DNA from: Cladocopium goreaui
Taxonomy: Eukaryota > Sar > Dinophyceae > Suessiales > Symbiodiniaceae
Length of the DNA: 64,000 bases
NCBI GenBank assembly: GCA_947184155.2
Contig: CAMXCT020001115.1
Span: 109,323-173,322 of the forward strand
Direction of reading: 5' to 3'
The position numbers and the translations under genes are program-made. This document shows positions 1 to 11,069 of the stretch, piece by piece; the first letter of the stretch is position 1; every line of letters starts with the position of its first letter. The notes below the pieces were generated by a model that worked only from the letters and a program-made list of their open reading frames with translations, searched no databases and was not told the DNA's origin.

Positions 1-70
1 CCCATAGTTATTGGAGTTATAAACCATGAAATAATCCCCATTAACTATAGTTATATCTACCATAAACCCA
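1..70. repeat. Dispersed TAACTATAG-rich short repeat (copy 1)
   Basis: The first 70 bases contain an 'ATAGTTATTGGAGTTATAA' block, then an 'AACTATAGTTAT' palindrome and 'CCATAAACCC'. The same blocks recur, rearranged, at 14660-14740, and a more degenerate form occurs near 37170-37255. It is a small AT-rich interspersed repeat, probably MITE-like. Its left end is outside the window. Confidence 0.5.
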
Positions 71-79
71 TCGTTTTCA

Positions 80-248
80 ATGGTGTCCCGGACAGCTTCA
101 TCCACGGATGATGAAAATAACTTCCGCCAACGTTCGCCATTGGACCGAGGCGATTCCGAGGCCACTTCGAGGGACTTGGATTTGAAGCCTAAAAATATGG
201 CCCCCTTAAAATTATCCTTGTGTAATTTTCATGTCAAAAAAAGATAGA
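80..248 (+). CDS. Possible small exon or ORF, product unknown
   Basis: An ATG at 80 opens a 55-codon frame ending in TAG near 246. It is hydrophilic and charged (it reads SSTDDENNFRQRSPLDRGD early on). The charge pattern looks more like coding sequence than the flanking AT-rich DNA. No domain is recognised, and a frame this short can occur by chance. Confidence 0.2.
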
Positions 249-666
249 GAATCTCACGAAACCCCTAATGGTGGTCGGAAAAAAAAAAGGATCAGGCGAT
301 TGAGCCTCCAAAGTTGAAACTTGAAGGTGTTCTCCCCAGTGGCGCGACGTTTCAACGAGATCTGTACTCAGGGTGAGAAGGAATCATGGATCGGATGGAT
401 CCAAATGAATATCGCTTCTGGATGTCATTATCTGAAGAATCCCTGGGACTGGATACCTGTCGCTGCTTTTTATTCAAACTCTTAGGTAGAAACGGCTGGC
501 TTTGGTCACTGAAAAGGCGCTACGGCATGATTCCCTATGGCAGGTCAACTTCAGCCCTGAACTCGAGGCAGAGGTGGGGTACACAGCACAGATGCATGCA
601 GCTCAAAGTGTCTAAAGTCTAAAGCATGAAAGTGGCATTCCCCTTAAAAGATGATTTGACATCTAC
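249..666. other. No supported gene
   Basis: Only a 78-codon frame (386-622) without domain or splice context is seen. Nothing else is supported before the inverted-repeat element that starts at 667. Confidence 0.5.
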
Positions 667-1129
667 ATATATAGTGACGGACTGAAACTTAGAATGCCGC
701 ACCCCTTCAGGTCGCGCTGTCCTAAAGAATGCCGCCGCGGGGGCAAAATCTTAAAAAACCCTGGTAAAATGCAATTTTCGGGTTGCAGCAATTTGACCTG
801 GTCTTTTTGTAATGAGTCGTTCGTAGGTAAATTTTGTGAGAATTTACAGCATAATATGAGATTGAGTGCCACACATAGAATGCCTCCGGCCAAAAAGTCC
901 AGGTCACAGCATGTCAAACATTTGAAGCCCATATTTTCAAAATACTCGGTATACGTGGGGTTTTATGTACTTTGTGCAGCCCACATAGAATGCCGCCAAA
1001 AACATATACAAATGTCATCATTCTGTTGCAAAATCTCTGTTTTTTTTGTGAAACACATGGTTTGAAGGATTGTATAAATTTACTATTTCATATGAATAAT
1101 TGTATATAAATCCAATCTCATGGGAGGTA

Positions 1130-1617
1130 TCCTTTCCTTTTTCCTTTCCTTTTTCCTTTCCTTTTTCCTTCCCCCTTTCCTTTCTCCTTTCTTTTCCCCT
1201 TTCTTTTCTCCTTTCCTTTCTCCTTTCTTTTCCCCTTTCCTTTCTCCTTTCCTTTCTCCTTTCCTTTCTCCTTTCCTTTCTCCTTTCCTTTCCCCTTTCC
1301 TTTCCCCTTTCCTTTCCCCTTTCCTTTCTCCTTTCCTTTCTCCTTTCCTTTCTCCTTTCCTTTCTCCTTTCCTTTCTCCTTTCCTTTCTCCCTTCCTTTC
1401 TCCTTTCCTTTTTCCGTTCCTTTCTCCTTTCCTTTCTCCTTTCCTTTCTCCTTTCCTTTCTCCTTTCCTTTCTCCTTTCCTTTCTCCTTTCCTTTCTCCT
1501 TTCTTTTCTCCTTTCCTTTCTCCTTTCTTTTCTCCTTTCCTTTCTCCTTTCCTTTCTCCTTTCCTTTCTCCTTTCCTTTCTCCTTTCCTTTCTCCTTTCC
1601 TTTCTCCTTTCCTTTCA
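1130..1617. repeat. Polypyrimidine decamer array (CTCCTTTCCTTT type)
   Basis: Roughly 490 bases of near-perfect CTTTCCTTTCTC repeats with strict pyrimidine bias on the + strand. Because the unit is not a multiple of three it opens long low-complexity frames on both strands (Phe/Ser/Leu-Pro forward, Lys-Gly-Glu reverse). These are not genes. A purine-pyrimidine mirror tract of this kind could form triplex (H-) DNA. Confidence 0.95.
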
Positions 1618-1796
1618 ACCAGACGGTTTTACACTTAGAATGCTGCCAAAAATGTTACACATAGAATGCGTCCACGGGTTTTGGGTGCATGGGTTGTATG
1701 ATTTTTGCTGATTTCCACATGAACTATGCTTTCCTTGACGATTTTTGTCCCTCCCGGCTGCATTTGTAACACTTAGAATGCCACACCAATCCTTTC

Positions 1797-2088
1797 ATCT
1801 TTCCTTTCCTCTTTCCTTTCCTTTTTCCTTTCCTTCTTCCTTTCCTTTTTCCTTTCCTTTTTCCTTTCCCTTTTCCTTTCCTTTTTGCTTTCCTTTTTCC
1901 TTTCCTTTTTCCTTTCCTTTTTCCTTTTTCCTTTCCTTTTTCCTTTCCTTTTCCCTTTCCTTTTTCCTTTCCTTTTTCCTTTCCTTGTTCCTTTCCTTTC
2001 TCCTTTCCTTTTTCCTTTTCTTTTTCCTTTCCTTTCTCCTTTCCTTTCTCCTTTCCTTTCTCCTTTCCTTTCTCCTTTCCTTTCTCCT
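1797..2088. repeat. Second polypyrimidine array (TTTTTCCTTTCC type)
   Basis: About 290 bases of CCTTTCCTTTTT repeats inside the same TIR element, separated from the first array by about 180 bases that hold three copies of the TTAGAATGC-like motif. It drifts to the CTCCTTTCCTTT variant at its 3' end, suggesting that both arrays come from one ancestral array. Confidence 0.95.
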
Positions 2089-2935
2089 GAAACTCACAAA
2101 TGCGATTTAGGGGACAACAACTAGCATATTCACACCAGAACAGGGGATTATATAATAAATTTTATATACCATCAAGAGTTTAAGTCTATATCTCTAATAG
2201 CAACGGACTGATACTTAGAATGCCTTGGACCAAAAAAATATTGAAAGGGTCTCCAGATATGGCGATAATCATGCGCACTTAGAATGCCTCATAAAGTCCA
2301 GCTCGCAGGTTTGAATGTTTTAGCGATGGAGGCATTCTAAGTGAGGCCAAAAAAAAGGCATTCTAAGTGGCACCGTTAAAAAAAATGAGAAACATGGCGG
2401 CATTCTAAGTTTCAGTCCGTCACTATATATATATAGATAGATAGATAATATATATATATACATAATTTGCTGCAAATAATATGTTTAAAAGGCATGCCAC
2501 TTTTTAAAGGGTTGGTGCCGCATACCATGATTTGACCTTCGAGGTGCGACGGACCTTTCCATCGCCAACTTCCCTTCGTGCGGCAGCCAGTTCTACCGAC
2601 CCCCAGTTGGATCATGGAATTTCCCCACTGGATATGGCATGAACTATGGATGAATGGGATGAAAGAATGGTTAGATAAATGATGGTTTTCATGGATTATA
2701 AACCAAGGATCCGATTCGTACATCTAAGTATGCACATCCAAGTATCCAGTAGTTTTTGATGCGCCGTGGATTGACAGTCTCTTTCCTGTCCAAGGAGGTC
2801 GCAATACGTTGGTGGGGCGGCCTGGAGTGGTATCAGTTGGCAAAGTCGAGTCCCTTTTATGGCAGTTGCTCAAGTCCACTTGGGAATTTCATGAGTAGAC
2901 GGTGAGACGGGGAAAGCAAGATCTTGATGGATATG

Positions 2936-2995
2936 GCATGATCAAGATATATATATATATATACATACAAATATATATATATATATATATATGTG
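2936..2995. repeat. TA dinucleotide microsatellite
   Basis: Alternating AT/TA with short CATA interruptions. The stretches 2500-2930 and 3000-3260 on either side hold open frames without recognised motifs. Confidence 0.9.
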
Positions 2996-3266
2996 TGTCT
3001 AGATTATATCATGAAATATGATGTATCATGATCATGGATAGTGTTTTCTAGAGCCTCCATGGCGTGCCATCGTTTTGACGCCTGTTTTTTGTTACATTGT
3101 TTGAAACGCGAATCATCCCACCGCCAGGACGGTGGCTCCCAGGCGAGGGGCACCTGCCATGCAATACTGGTTTATATGTATGACAATGTTGAAAGGGGAA
3201 AAACAATGGCTAAACATTGGTTAAATAATGGTTTATAATGGTTTATAATGGTTTATAATGACCATG

Positions 3267-3371
3267 TACCCTCTGGCAATTTAACATAGCTATGGAAAAT
3301 TACCAATTCGTAGATCATTTGCCTATTAAAAATGGTGATTTTCCATAGCTATGTTAAATTACCAGAGGGTA
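3267..3371. mobile_element. MITE family A, copy 1 (TACCCTCTGG ends)
   Basis: A 105-base palindrome that begins TACCCTCTGG and ends CCAGAGGGTA. The inner arms carry AACATAGCTATGGAAAAT and its complement. The terminal TA is the likely duplicated target, as in Tc1/mariner-derived MITEs. At least seven further full or partial copies lie in this window. Confidence 0.8.
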
Positions 3372-3686
3372 CTGGTTGGTGGTTTCAAACATGAATGGAT
3401 TATTTTCCATTTCATATATGGGATGTCATCCGAAACCCATTGACGAACTCCATCATTTTTCAAGATGGTTGAAACCACCCACCAGTATATTCATCTACAC
3501 GTATGTATAGATAGATACATAAGATAAGATCCGATGAGACAAAGAGACAAACAAAGAGAGAGAGACGGACGATACGGACAGACAGACGGACATCTCCAAT
3601 ATCCTCCAGTAAATGAACAGTTCGACCCTGCCAGTCATCGGGGTTGGAAGACTAGTGAAACCATTAAGCATTTGTTCTTGTCAGGG

Positions 3687-3710
3687 TCTATGTTAATTTA
3701 CCAGATGGTA
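3687..3710. repeat. Half copy of MITE family A
   Basis: Only the right end (TATGTTAATTTACCAGATGG) is seen. It is a fragment or solo end of the palindromic family found at 3267. Confidence 0.5.
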
Positions 3711-3782
3711 ATCCACTCATGAAAAATCCCATGATCTTCCATTGCTTGGATCACCAATACACCGATTCGCCGCCGTCACCAG

Positions 3783-4043
3783 GTGGACCGCTATGGTGGA
3801 AACGAGGCAGCTTCCATAGAGGCGGGTCGATCAAACAGCGGGTCTTACCATGGCCGAAATCCATTCAGATTTCCAGGAGATTTAGCCTCTGGTGATCAAA
3901 CATGCTGCGAAATCCCCGAACGAAATGAACATTTGAAAATATTCGAACTGAATGGTGAATCTTCCAGCAAGACATGTTGGTTTACCGTAGGGGTACATGA
4001 GATTTATGTGATGTTTATATACGAATTCTATGTATCAACTTAG
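3783..4043 (+). CDS. Unidentified open frame, possibly exon sequence
   Basis: An 86-codon + frame with balanced composition (Gly, Asn, Ser, Arg-rich first half). No domain, start context or splice pair is convincing. It is listed only because the neighbourhood otherwise lacks any coding candidate. Confidence 0.15.
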   Translation: MDRYGGNEAASIEAGRSNSGSYHGRNPFRFPGDLASGDQTCCEIPERNEHLKIFELNGESSSKTCWFTVGVHEIYVMFIYEFYVST

Positions 4044-4670
4044 GGCGCCAAAGGGAAAACACTAGGTCCATGATTTTGGAAAGGAACCAGCTTTCCCCAA
4101 AGCCTAGGTGAGAAATCTTAGAGGTAGTCTTTCACGCATCCCAAATTCTTTGGACATTGTAGCTGCAAACTCAAAGGGTTACCAATTTTACTAATTTTAC
4201 AATCTATTTTGGATTTTTTTTTGAGATCCCAACTTCCAAACATTGACAATCCACGTGCCTTCCATGCTACGACTGTTCTGAGCAAGTGTGTGTGTGTGTG
4301 GAGCCTTTGTTTCAACCGATGAGTCGACGTATTTGCCATTGCAACTTGTTGTTGATCCCATAGGGTTGGTTACGCCGGTCCCGCATCTGGCTGTTCAAAG
4401 GTTTCTTTCCATTGAGAATCATGAGATGATACCAACGGTTTTTGTACATTCTGGGTAGTCTGAATTTATGTACCCGCGTGCCGATGAATCACCATGTTCC
4501 TTCTTGAACAATGGCTTGTTGGTGGGTTAAATCCACCATGTTCAGACACATTTATATCATTATTTCCGGGGGTGTCAGTGGTTTTCATGCCATGTTTTTT
4601 TCAGGCCTTTTTGAAAGGCCGTTGAATAGGGAAAATGCTGATATCAAATTGGAGGTACCAAAACCGCCAG

Positions 4671-4741
4671 GATATGCACGCAGTGAACGATCCAGCGGCC
4701 GACACCGCAGCCAACTTCATGGGGCGGGAGGCCAAATGCCC
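4671..4741 (+). CDS. Exon-like island, product unknown
   Basis: Follows a CCGCCAG acceptor and reads DMHAVNDPAADTAANFMGRE in one frame, a normal protein composition in GC-rich sequence surrounded by AT-rich DNA. The 3' donor is not clear. It belongs to an unidentified + strand gene. A MITE of family A lies 35 bases downstream, so the flank is intronic or intergenic. Confidence 0.35.
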
Positions 4742-4775
4742 CTTTTTGGGGGAAAATATGATGAGCCAATGGATT

Positions 4776-4898
4776 TACCCTCTGGTAAACTATGGTAAAC
4801 TAACATAGCTTTGAAAAATCACCATCTTTAAGAACGGTAAATCAACTATTTCTATGGGCAATTTGAAAAATAACTATGTAACAGATTACCAGAGGGTA
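4776..4898. mobile_element. MITE family A, copy 2 (diverged)
   Basis: Starts TACCCTCTGG and ends CCAGAGGGTA. The internal arms are more diverged than in copy 1 and contain an extra TATGGTAAAC repeat near the left end. Confidence 0.75.
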
Positions 4899-5303
4899 GC
4901 GGGGGTGACTCTTAGCAAAGCAAGTTGTTGCATGGTAAAAATGGAGTATGCACAAGTTTTTTTCAAGCTTTTGACAAGACAAGGAGAGGTTTCCATGAAA
5001 TGGTCCTCTTCACACATTCTGGGGAGTGTGTTTTACGTTTCTAGGAGAAACCAAGAAACTGTTGAGGTTCTTATTGCGTGTTTTGAGGGCTGGGCCCCGG
5101 AAAGAGGGTAACATGTAGGACTGCTTTCAAAGTCAGTCTGAAGAGACCGTGCCCTCATATCAACAGACAACTTCAAGTGGGGTTATGATACAGTATCACT
5201 TTCTGTCCATTAGACTATCAACGGATTAATGTAAGGGCAATGTTGCAACTGTGAATTCACCATCAAATTTTGAGGGTCCTCTCGGTTTTTGCTCGCCTCG
5301 CAG

Positions 5304-5385
5304 CATCTCTGGAACCAGCCCCGGTGCGGCAGGCACCGCGAAATGTGTCACAACGAAAGAGCATGCTGCCAGGCAGCGGAACCTG
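5304..5385 (+). CDS. Exon-like island, product unknown
   Basis: Lies between a CTCGCAG acceptor and a CTG|GTGAGA donor, both good matches to eukaryotic splice sites. One frame reads ISGTSPGAAGTAKCVTTKEH; the other two frames are also open, so the reading frame is uncertain. GC content is well above the flanks. No domain is recognised. Confidence 0.4.
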
Positions 5386-6219
5386 GTGAGATACAATCGA
5401 CCAGCCTCATTTGAATCTAGGGAAGCTAAAATTTGACATGATGACAAGATGATTACATAGTGATTACCGAATGATGAAAAATAATGAACACATGGAAGAG
5501 GAGGGCTGTCAACTGCCATAGAATCCTCAAGCGGAGGTGGCTGCGGTAAGCCCATGATCCCCGACCCCATTTCAGACATGGATGGTATAAACCACACCAA
5601 CCAGACCATTTTGCTCATGGCATCCACAGGTCAAAGACCCTGGCATTTCTGGCACGTTGCCGAAGCCCGTTGACACCGAGCCGTGGATCATGCTAGGGTC
5701 TACTGAGTCTACTGCTGCACTCATCCATGGGAATCAACGACAATTCCAAGCAGTTCTGGGTACGACAACCCATACTCTTGGACTAGTGACTAGTTGTATG
5801 TATCATGCACATTCACAGGAGACTTTTTCGCACAAGCACCACCAAGTCATAAATGGAAACCATCACCCAACTAACGCTCACCAGACCCTGCCAGGAATGC
5901 CTTTAAAAGGGGCACGCAGATCATCGTCCTGTTGCCCGAGTCTCAGGGAGATCGCGAGAGACGCTACAAGTGAAGGATCATAATTCGATAGTCGGAAAGC
6001 TTTGGTTTCTAGATTTAAGATGGATACAGTACTCAAAATGAAATGCGGATTTGTGCGTGGTGTATCACAGAGTGAACTGCCACATGTCTGCGTTTTGAGT
6101 CAATGAAATTACTCACACAGTCGGTCCGGTAGGATTCACAGAAACTTTCAGCAAAAAACTGGAAGATCCAACCATATCTGGTTGGTGGTTTGGACCATTT
6201 TTTATTTTTCCATATATTG

Positions 6220-6275
6220 GGAATTTCATCATCCCAACTGACTTTCACTCATATTTTTCAGAGGGGTTGGCTCAA
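6220..6275. repeat. Dispersed ~55-bp repeat (copy 1)
   Basis: The block containing CATCCCAACTGACTTTCA and ATTTTTCAGAGGG recurs at 35276-35335 with a few indels. It is a short interspersed repeat of unknown class, not palindromic. Confidence 0.6.
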
Positions 6276-6588
6276 CCACCAACCAGATCACCAATATATC
6301 ACCATACCTATATTAACCATATATATATTAACCATAATATTACCATCTAAATATACCCACCATTATATCACCATATATATTCACCAACCAGATATCCAAC
6401 CTGCGTTTTTTTCCGGCATTCAATTCATCAATTCATCGCCAGCTGTCCCAGGTGGAGCCTCAGTGTCATTTGGGCCTTGGTGAAGTCGGTGCTCAACACT
6501 TGTTGCAGCCTGAGAACTCGGTCGACTCGATTCGAACTGTGCACTTGGAGTAGTTCAGGTTCTTAGAGGATATCAATAACATGATATA

Positions 6589-6686
6589 ACCCATAGGATC
6601 CATGGTGCTGGTATATATGCTAACATTGGGGGTATATTGATGGGATCCATGTTACCATATATAGCAGCACCATGGATCCTATGGGT
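6589..6686. mobile_element. Palindromic MITE-like element
   Basis: The left arm ACCCATAGGATCCATGGTGCT is matched by its complement ending at 6686. The sequence ATGATATAAC occurs directly outside or overlapping both ends (6581 and about 6691), consistent with a target duplication of about 10 bases. It has no coding capacity. Confidence 0.7.
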
Positions 6687-6759
6687 AATATGATATAACC
6701 AGAGTTGTCGCCTTTTTTTTCTCACTTTTTGGGGGGTTTTCGAAGTCCATTTTTTACAG

Positions 6760-6885
6760 CAGCCCAGCTGCGCAGACGATGCCTGGAAATCCGAAAAGGA
6801 GGCAGCGCTGCGAGTTGGGCGCCCAGTTGTCGAAGCCGTCAGCTGTCGAAGCGCTTGGCGCTTGGAGATTTGTATGGAGGGATGG
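6760..6885 (+). CDS. Exon-like island, product unknown
   Basis: Begins right after a strong polypyrimidine-AG acceptor (TTTTTTACAG). All three frames stay open for most of the length; the two best read AAQLRRRCLEIRKGG and SCADDAWKSEKEAALRVG. The composition is exon-like and GC-rich, but the frame, donor and product are not settled. Confidence 0.35.
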
Positions 6886-7273
6886 TGCATGATGGTGCCT
6901 TGAAATGCCGTGAAATAATCATGAAATGCCATGAAAATGGTGCTTCTAATATGCTTATTATGCTTCAAGGTTTCATGACTTCATTAAAATGAGATGCCTG
7001 ACTATCAAATGGGCCTTTTTCTGTCACGGAAAATGGGGTCTCCTGTTTCGATACCAAAATGGTGGAGTTTCTAAGGGTATCCTGTGCAGTCCAAGGAAAT
7101 GCGGGGTCACGCAAGAGTAGCCAGTCAAGTGGGGATGAAAGACGAAGTAGCTTTATTTTACAGGCCACAATGGCACCAAACACTTGCTTTGATGGGAAAG
7201 AAGTTATTGAGCCACAACTTTTTGATTGGAAGCCCAAGAGCTACTGTCTCCATTATTTCCATTGGGAATCCAT

Positions 7274-7380
7274 TACCATCTGGTTATTTAACATAGCCAT
7301 GGAAAATCACCATTTTTAATAGGTAGACCATCTATAAATGGGTCATTTTCCATGGCAAACTGTTAAATAACCAGAGGGTA
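7274..7380. mobile_element. MITE family A, copy 3
   Basis: A 107-base palindrome with ends TACCATCTGG and CCAGAGGGTA. The arms contain AACATAGCCATGGAAAAT and its partial complement. Confidence 0.8.
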
Positions 7381-7500
7381 TTGCCACTATTTTCCATTGG
7401 GAAAGACATTTGCACTGCAGCTCAGGACGCCCCCCAACACATTGTCGAGCTGCCGCACTTCTTCACACCGAGCCTTTGCGCAGGCAGAGACTGGCACGTA

Positions 7501-7695
7501 TACCCTCCGGTAAACGTTTACGTTTTGCTATAGGAAATCACCATGGTTAAAAGGTAAATCATCATAAATCATCTATACATGGGGTAAATCATCAAAAATC
7601 ATCTATACATGAGGGGTAGATCATCATTTTTATGATCTATAAATGGGCCATTTTCCATAGCTACCATAGATCTACTGTAAGATAACTGGAGGGTA
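7501..7695. mobile_element. MITE family A, copy 4 (expanded loop)
   Basis: Ends TACCCTCCGG and CTGGAGGGTA. It is about 90 bases longer than the other copies because the central ATCATCTATACATG segment is repeated, showing internal tandem growth of the loop. Confidence 0.75.
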
Positions 7696-7748
7696 TGCAC
7701 TGCCATTTGCAGGAGCTTCCTGTTTCTGGATTTGCAGGTCTGCAGGAC

Positions 7749-7850
7749 GAGCTGCAAAGAAGTTCGCACGTTCTGCCGCCCCTTGATCCCATGCTGCGGT
7801 TTTTTTGCCCTGTCACCCAAGGAAGACAGCCTCAGCGCAGAAAACATGGA
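7749..7850 (+). CDS. Exon-like island, product unknown
   Basis: Follows a TTTGCAG acceptor. One frame reads GLQDELQRSSHVLPPLDP, which looks like ordinary protein, and a second frame is also open. No donor is certain and no domain is recognised. The island may belong to the same unidentified + strand gene as neighbouring islands. Confidence 0.3.
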
Positions 7851-9392
7851 AAACCTGTTTCATGATGTTCAAATCCAAATGACCCATTTTTTCCAGAAAG
7901 AAACGTAGTTTCACATATCGTTTCACATAGTCCACGATATATTTGAAGAATATTTGATGAACATTTGATGTTTTTTTTTGTTTCCCCTATTTTTGTTAGT
8001 GAGAAATTCCCCTTTCCGGTCCAAGGTGGAGCTCATGGACGCAGGCCAAAAATCCGACAAAAACATCGGGGGGTTGCCAGCAGAGGTTGTTTTTTGGGGC
8101 CTGGGGACATGGAATGCGATTGATGTAATATGATCTGGGTAAGTTACAACTCAGGTTAGTGAAATATTATAATTTACCCAGATATGATGTAGTTGAATTG
8201 CGATTTTGGTTGCAATCTGCCGAAGATCATGAAATATCTGGTTTCATGTTATTTGGTGAATACATTGCCGGCCATGGGAAACTGAAGAAAGAAGGAAAAT
8301 CGATCCATGAAAACAGGGGCTCAGATTGGACAGTGATGAAGCAGAAATAGGTGCCACATAGGAAGCACAGGAAGTATCCCACAACCATTGGGTCGTCATC
8401 ACACCATGGCAATTGTTGTTGGATGGTTGTTTCGATGGAGTTCATGGATATCCATTGGCTGCCATTCTAATACCATGATGGGATGATGAGTCATCTTCTT
8501 AGTTTTTAATCGGAGTGGATGAGGATGATTAGGATGATGAGTTATCTTCATCGGAGTGGATGAAGACGTATCAAATTTCAATCCGAGTTCTTTGAAGAAC
8601 AACAACAGGATTGCAGTTGGACCAGCACCTGGGAACCTGGTTTTGCCCAGTTTCATGGGATGACCAGGCCAAGTTTGAGTCGCCAGTGCTGGATGCTGGC
8701 TGTGGGTGGTAGGGGTCCTCAATGGCCGTCTCCACACTGAAAGCTTCACAGCTAGCTGCTTAGTTTGTCCACGTCTAAATGGTGAAGTAGTTCCACGAAG
8801 CAAAATGCCAAGATGTTGAGCCGAATCTTTTGGTGAATGCTGCTTTGCCGAGATGCAATTCTAGTTCTCTGTTCCTACTGGTTGATGGTCGCACTTTGCA
8901 TATATTCTGGAGTTTGCGTTGGTACATGTCATCATTATCCCCTTGGTCGCTGTCATACCTACCTCATCCAACCTCGATACTGCAAAGGGATTAATTTTGC
9001 AGACACAGAGATGTACGTACCGTATATCTATACATCTTAACAGACCATCTGCGAGTGGTCATTTTGGCTCCATAGTGGGTCTTTCGGCGAAGTTTCAACG
9101 CTGCTGAGGGATACAGCCGAAGATGTGAGCCTCACAGTGGGGCGCCCAATCGTCCGATCGTCGTAGTTTCATGGGATGGAGAAAAATCTCGCAGCACCTG
9201 GCATCGCTAAAGCAGTCCGCAACGATTCGGATATGGGTCACAAGTATCAGTTAGTATCAGTTTTTCACTAGCAGATTGTTGTCATTTTACTGTCATGTTC
9301 AATACTAATCGCCATATTGTGTTCAATTCTTGTTCTCTTTCTTCTCATGGCTTTGTTCAATGGTTTGCCCATGGCCAGAATTTTTGGGGGAT

Positions 9393-9456
9393 GAGCCGAT
9401 TGAAGCCTCGCTTCAGTGCGATGCGACTTCCTGCACGGCCGCGCTGCTGCAGAGAG
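9393..9456 (+). CDS. Exon-like island, product unknown
   Basis: Reads DEPIEASLQCDATSCTAALL in one frame and ends at AGAG|GTGAGG, a consensus donor. The acceptor side is less clear. The short exon with a strong donor fits the gene style of the window; the product is unknown. Confidence 0.4.
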
Positions 9457-9530
9457 GTGAGGATTTCTGGATTTCTGGATGGGATGACGCCCCATGAAAA
9501 GTGCGGCATGTTTTTTTCCAAAAGTGAGGA

Positions 9531-9650
9531 TATGGCTATGGATCAATAATGATCAATACCTACAAGATCCTACAAGTACGCGTTTTTAGGGCGATGAACA
9601 TCCAGTTACCAGCTATTTCATGGAAAACCAGAGGTACATGGTTTCGACCC
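9531..9650 (+). repeat. Dispersed repeat family B, copy 1
   Basis: Contains GGATCAATA, AATACCTAC, a TTTTTAGGG block, CAGCTATTT and a GGTACATGGTTTCGACCC tail. The same ordered blocks appear at 10836-10935 in the same orientation and at 12385-12512 inverted. Confidence 0.6.
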
Positions 9651-10835
9651 AGTTGGCCGTATAGAGAGGAAATGACCTTGACATATGTCAGGATCAAGGA
9701 GTGAGCACCGTTGTGATTCTGCTCATCTGCCATTTGGATCCAGCGGTTCCCAGTTCAGGTGGTCGCAACGTGACCTTGTGCACTGCGATCCCAAGGTGCA
9801 GGGGACATATCTGGTGTTTGCCTGAGAGGGTCGAGAATTTCGTTGCTTTTGCCAATCAGGCTGGATATGAAAGGGTGGCTTTCTCTTTGATTTCCCCAAA
9901 AACATCACTGCAATTTCAATCATGAGCCAGCCGCTGTAAGAGGCTGTATAACCTGCTAGTTGTTAACCGGGTCAACCGGGGGTTTGCAGGGGCCACATCC
10001 AACACTTGCCGTTGCTGCAGGGGCGGCCAGTTGACCTTGACTCCGCTGCTTTCATGGACACTGACGTCCGGAGACCGATCAGAGAGATACGTCAGATACG
10101 ACGTGGGGCAAATGCCCCGAGGCTTTGCACATGGGGAATTCGAAAGCACATTCACAAAGATGGATGATTCTTAGGGATTTTGACGAAGTAAGTGCAGGAA
10201 TTGAGGATTGGGACCCCAAACCAACCTACCTCATGTTTACATGAGTGCTGTTGCAAACGCCGAATTTTGTCCTTTTGCTCCAGCTTGAAGCTGATAGCCA
10301 TTGTATCAAGACACAGGTGAAGCTTAAGACTTGTTAATTTTGATGCTTGCCAAACATTATATTCAAATATCATCATTCACTTTCAGATGTAAGCCAAAGT
10401 AGCTTTCAAGTGTTCTTTTCTTTGGCTTGGAAACCAGAGCCGACATCTGAACAAAGTTGCGCAAACATCTTGGCAGCCCGACTCCACGACGTTCTCTTTT
10501 GGCCTAGAAGTCACTTGTCGTCACGAACTATATGCCATTTATATGCCATTTATTATGGTTGGTTTTCTTTCCAATGGCAATATCTATCCCAAAACGATGG
10601 AAAAAAAGCCAGTCCAAGCATGTTTTCAGGCGCCATGAGCTTGTTCATACCACGTCCAACAGCTTCCAAGCCACAACTGATCCGCTACCAACAGCCCAGC
10701 CTTGGGGCTGGCTCATGCCGTCGTCTCGACTGAGAGGAAACGGATGGGGATGGGGATCACCAGGAAGCGATCACAGGTTGTACCTGAAATTGGCAGAAAT
10801 TTTGGTGGTATTTTCAAGAGAACATACAGGACTAG

Positions 10836-10935
10836 ATATGGGTATGGATCAATACCTATTAATACCATTTTTAGGGGGTTATTCACATCCATAAATCCCA
10901 GCTATTTTGATGTTCACCAGGGGTACAAGGTTTTG
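10836..10935 (+). repeat. Dispersed repeat family B, copy 2
   Basis: Contains GGGTATGGATCAATACCTAT, then TTTTTAGGGGGTTATTC, CCCAGCTATTTTGATG and GGTACAAGGTTTTGAC. This is the best-preserved copy in the window. Confidence 0.65.
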
Positions 10936-11069
10936 ACACACTGCCATATGTCATGATATGTCATGTGTTTTGTTCTTGTCATGGTTGTAGACTCCCCTGG
11001 ATGACGGGATGAACAACATAGCCGCCAATCTGCCACAGAAAATATGGCCTGGATGGCTCAAAGGAGGAA

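Larger units (their letters stand above)
667..2430. mobile_element. Non-autonomous DNA-transposon-like element with 34-bp perfect TIRs
   Basis: Bases 667-700 are the exact reverse complement of 2397-2430; the core reads TAGTGACGGACTGAAAC at the left end. The ten-base motif TTAGAATGCC, which lies inside the TIR, recurs internally, exact or with one or two changes, near 870, 985, 1635, 1660, 1772, 2215 and 2279, and inverted near 2332, 2358 and 2398. The interior is otherwise two CCTTT-type microsatellite blocks and carries no transposase frame. The ends abut TATATA, so a TA target duplication is possible but cannot be proved in TA-rich flanks. Multiple subterminal copies of a TIR motif are typical transposase-binding arrangements. 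The superfamily is not identifiable by eye. Confidence 0.75.

Noticed and set aside
1100..1711. Long Phe/Ser/Leu frames and the Lys-Gly-Glu minus frame (up to 203 codons)
   Set aside because: Entirely produced by the CCTTT-type microsatellite, whose unit keeps several frames open; no gene signal.
667..2430. CACTA (En/Spm) transposon
   Set aside because: The ends read TAGTG at the left and CACTA at the right, the reverse of CACTA elements, and there is no 3-base target duplication.
8399..8803. 134-codon minus frame
   Set aside because: His/Pro/Thr-rich text from GATGA-like repeats; no domain, splice or start context.
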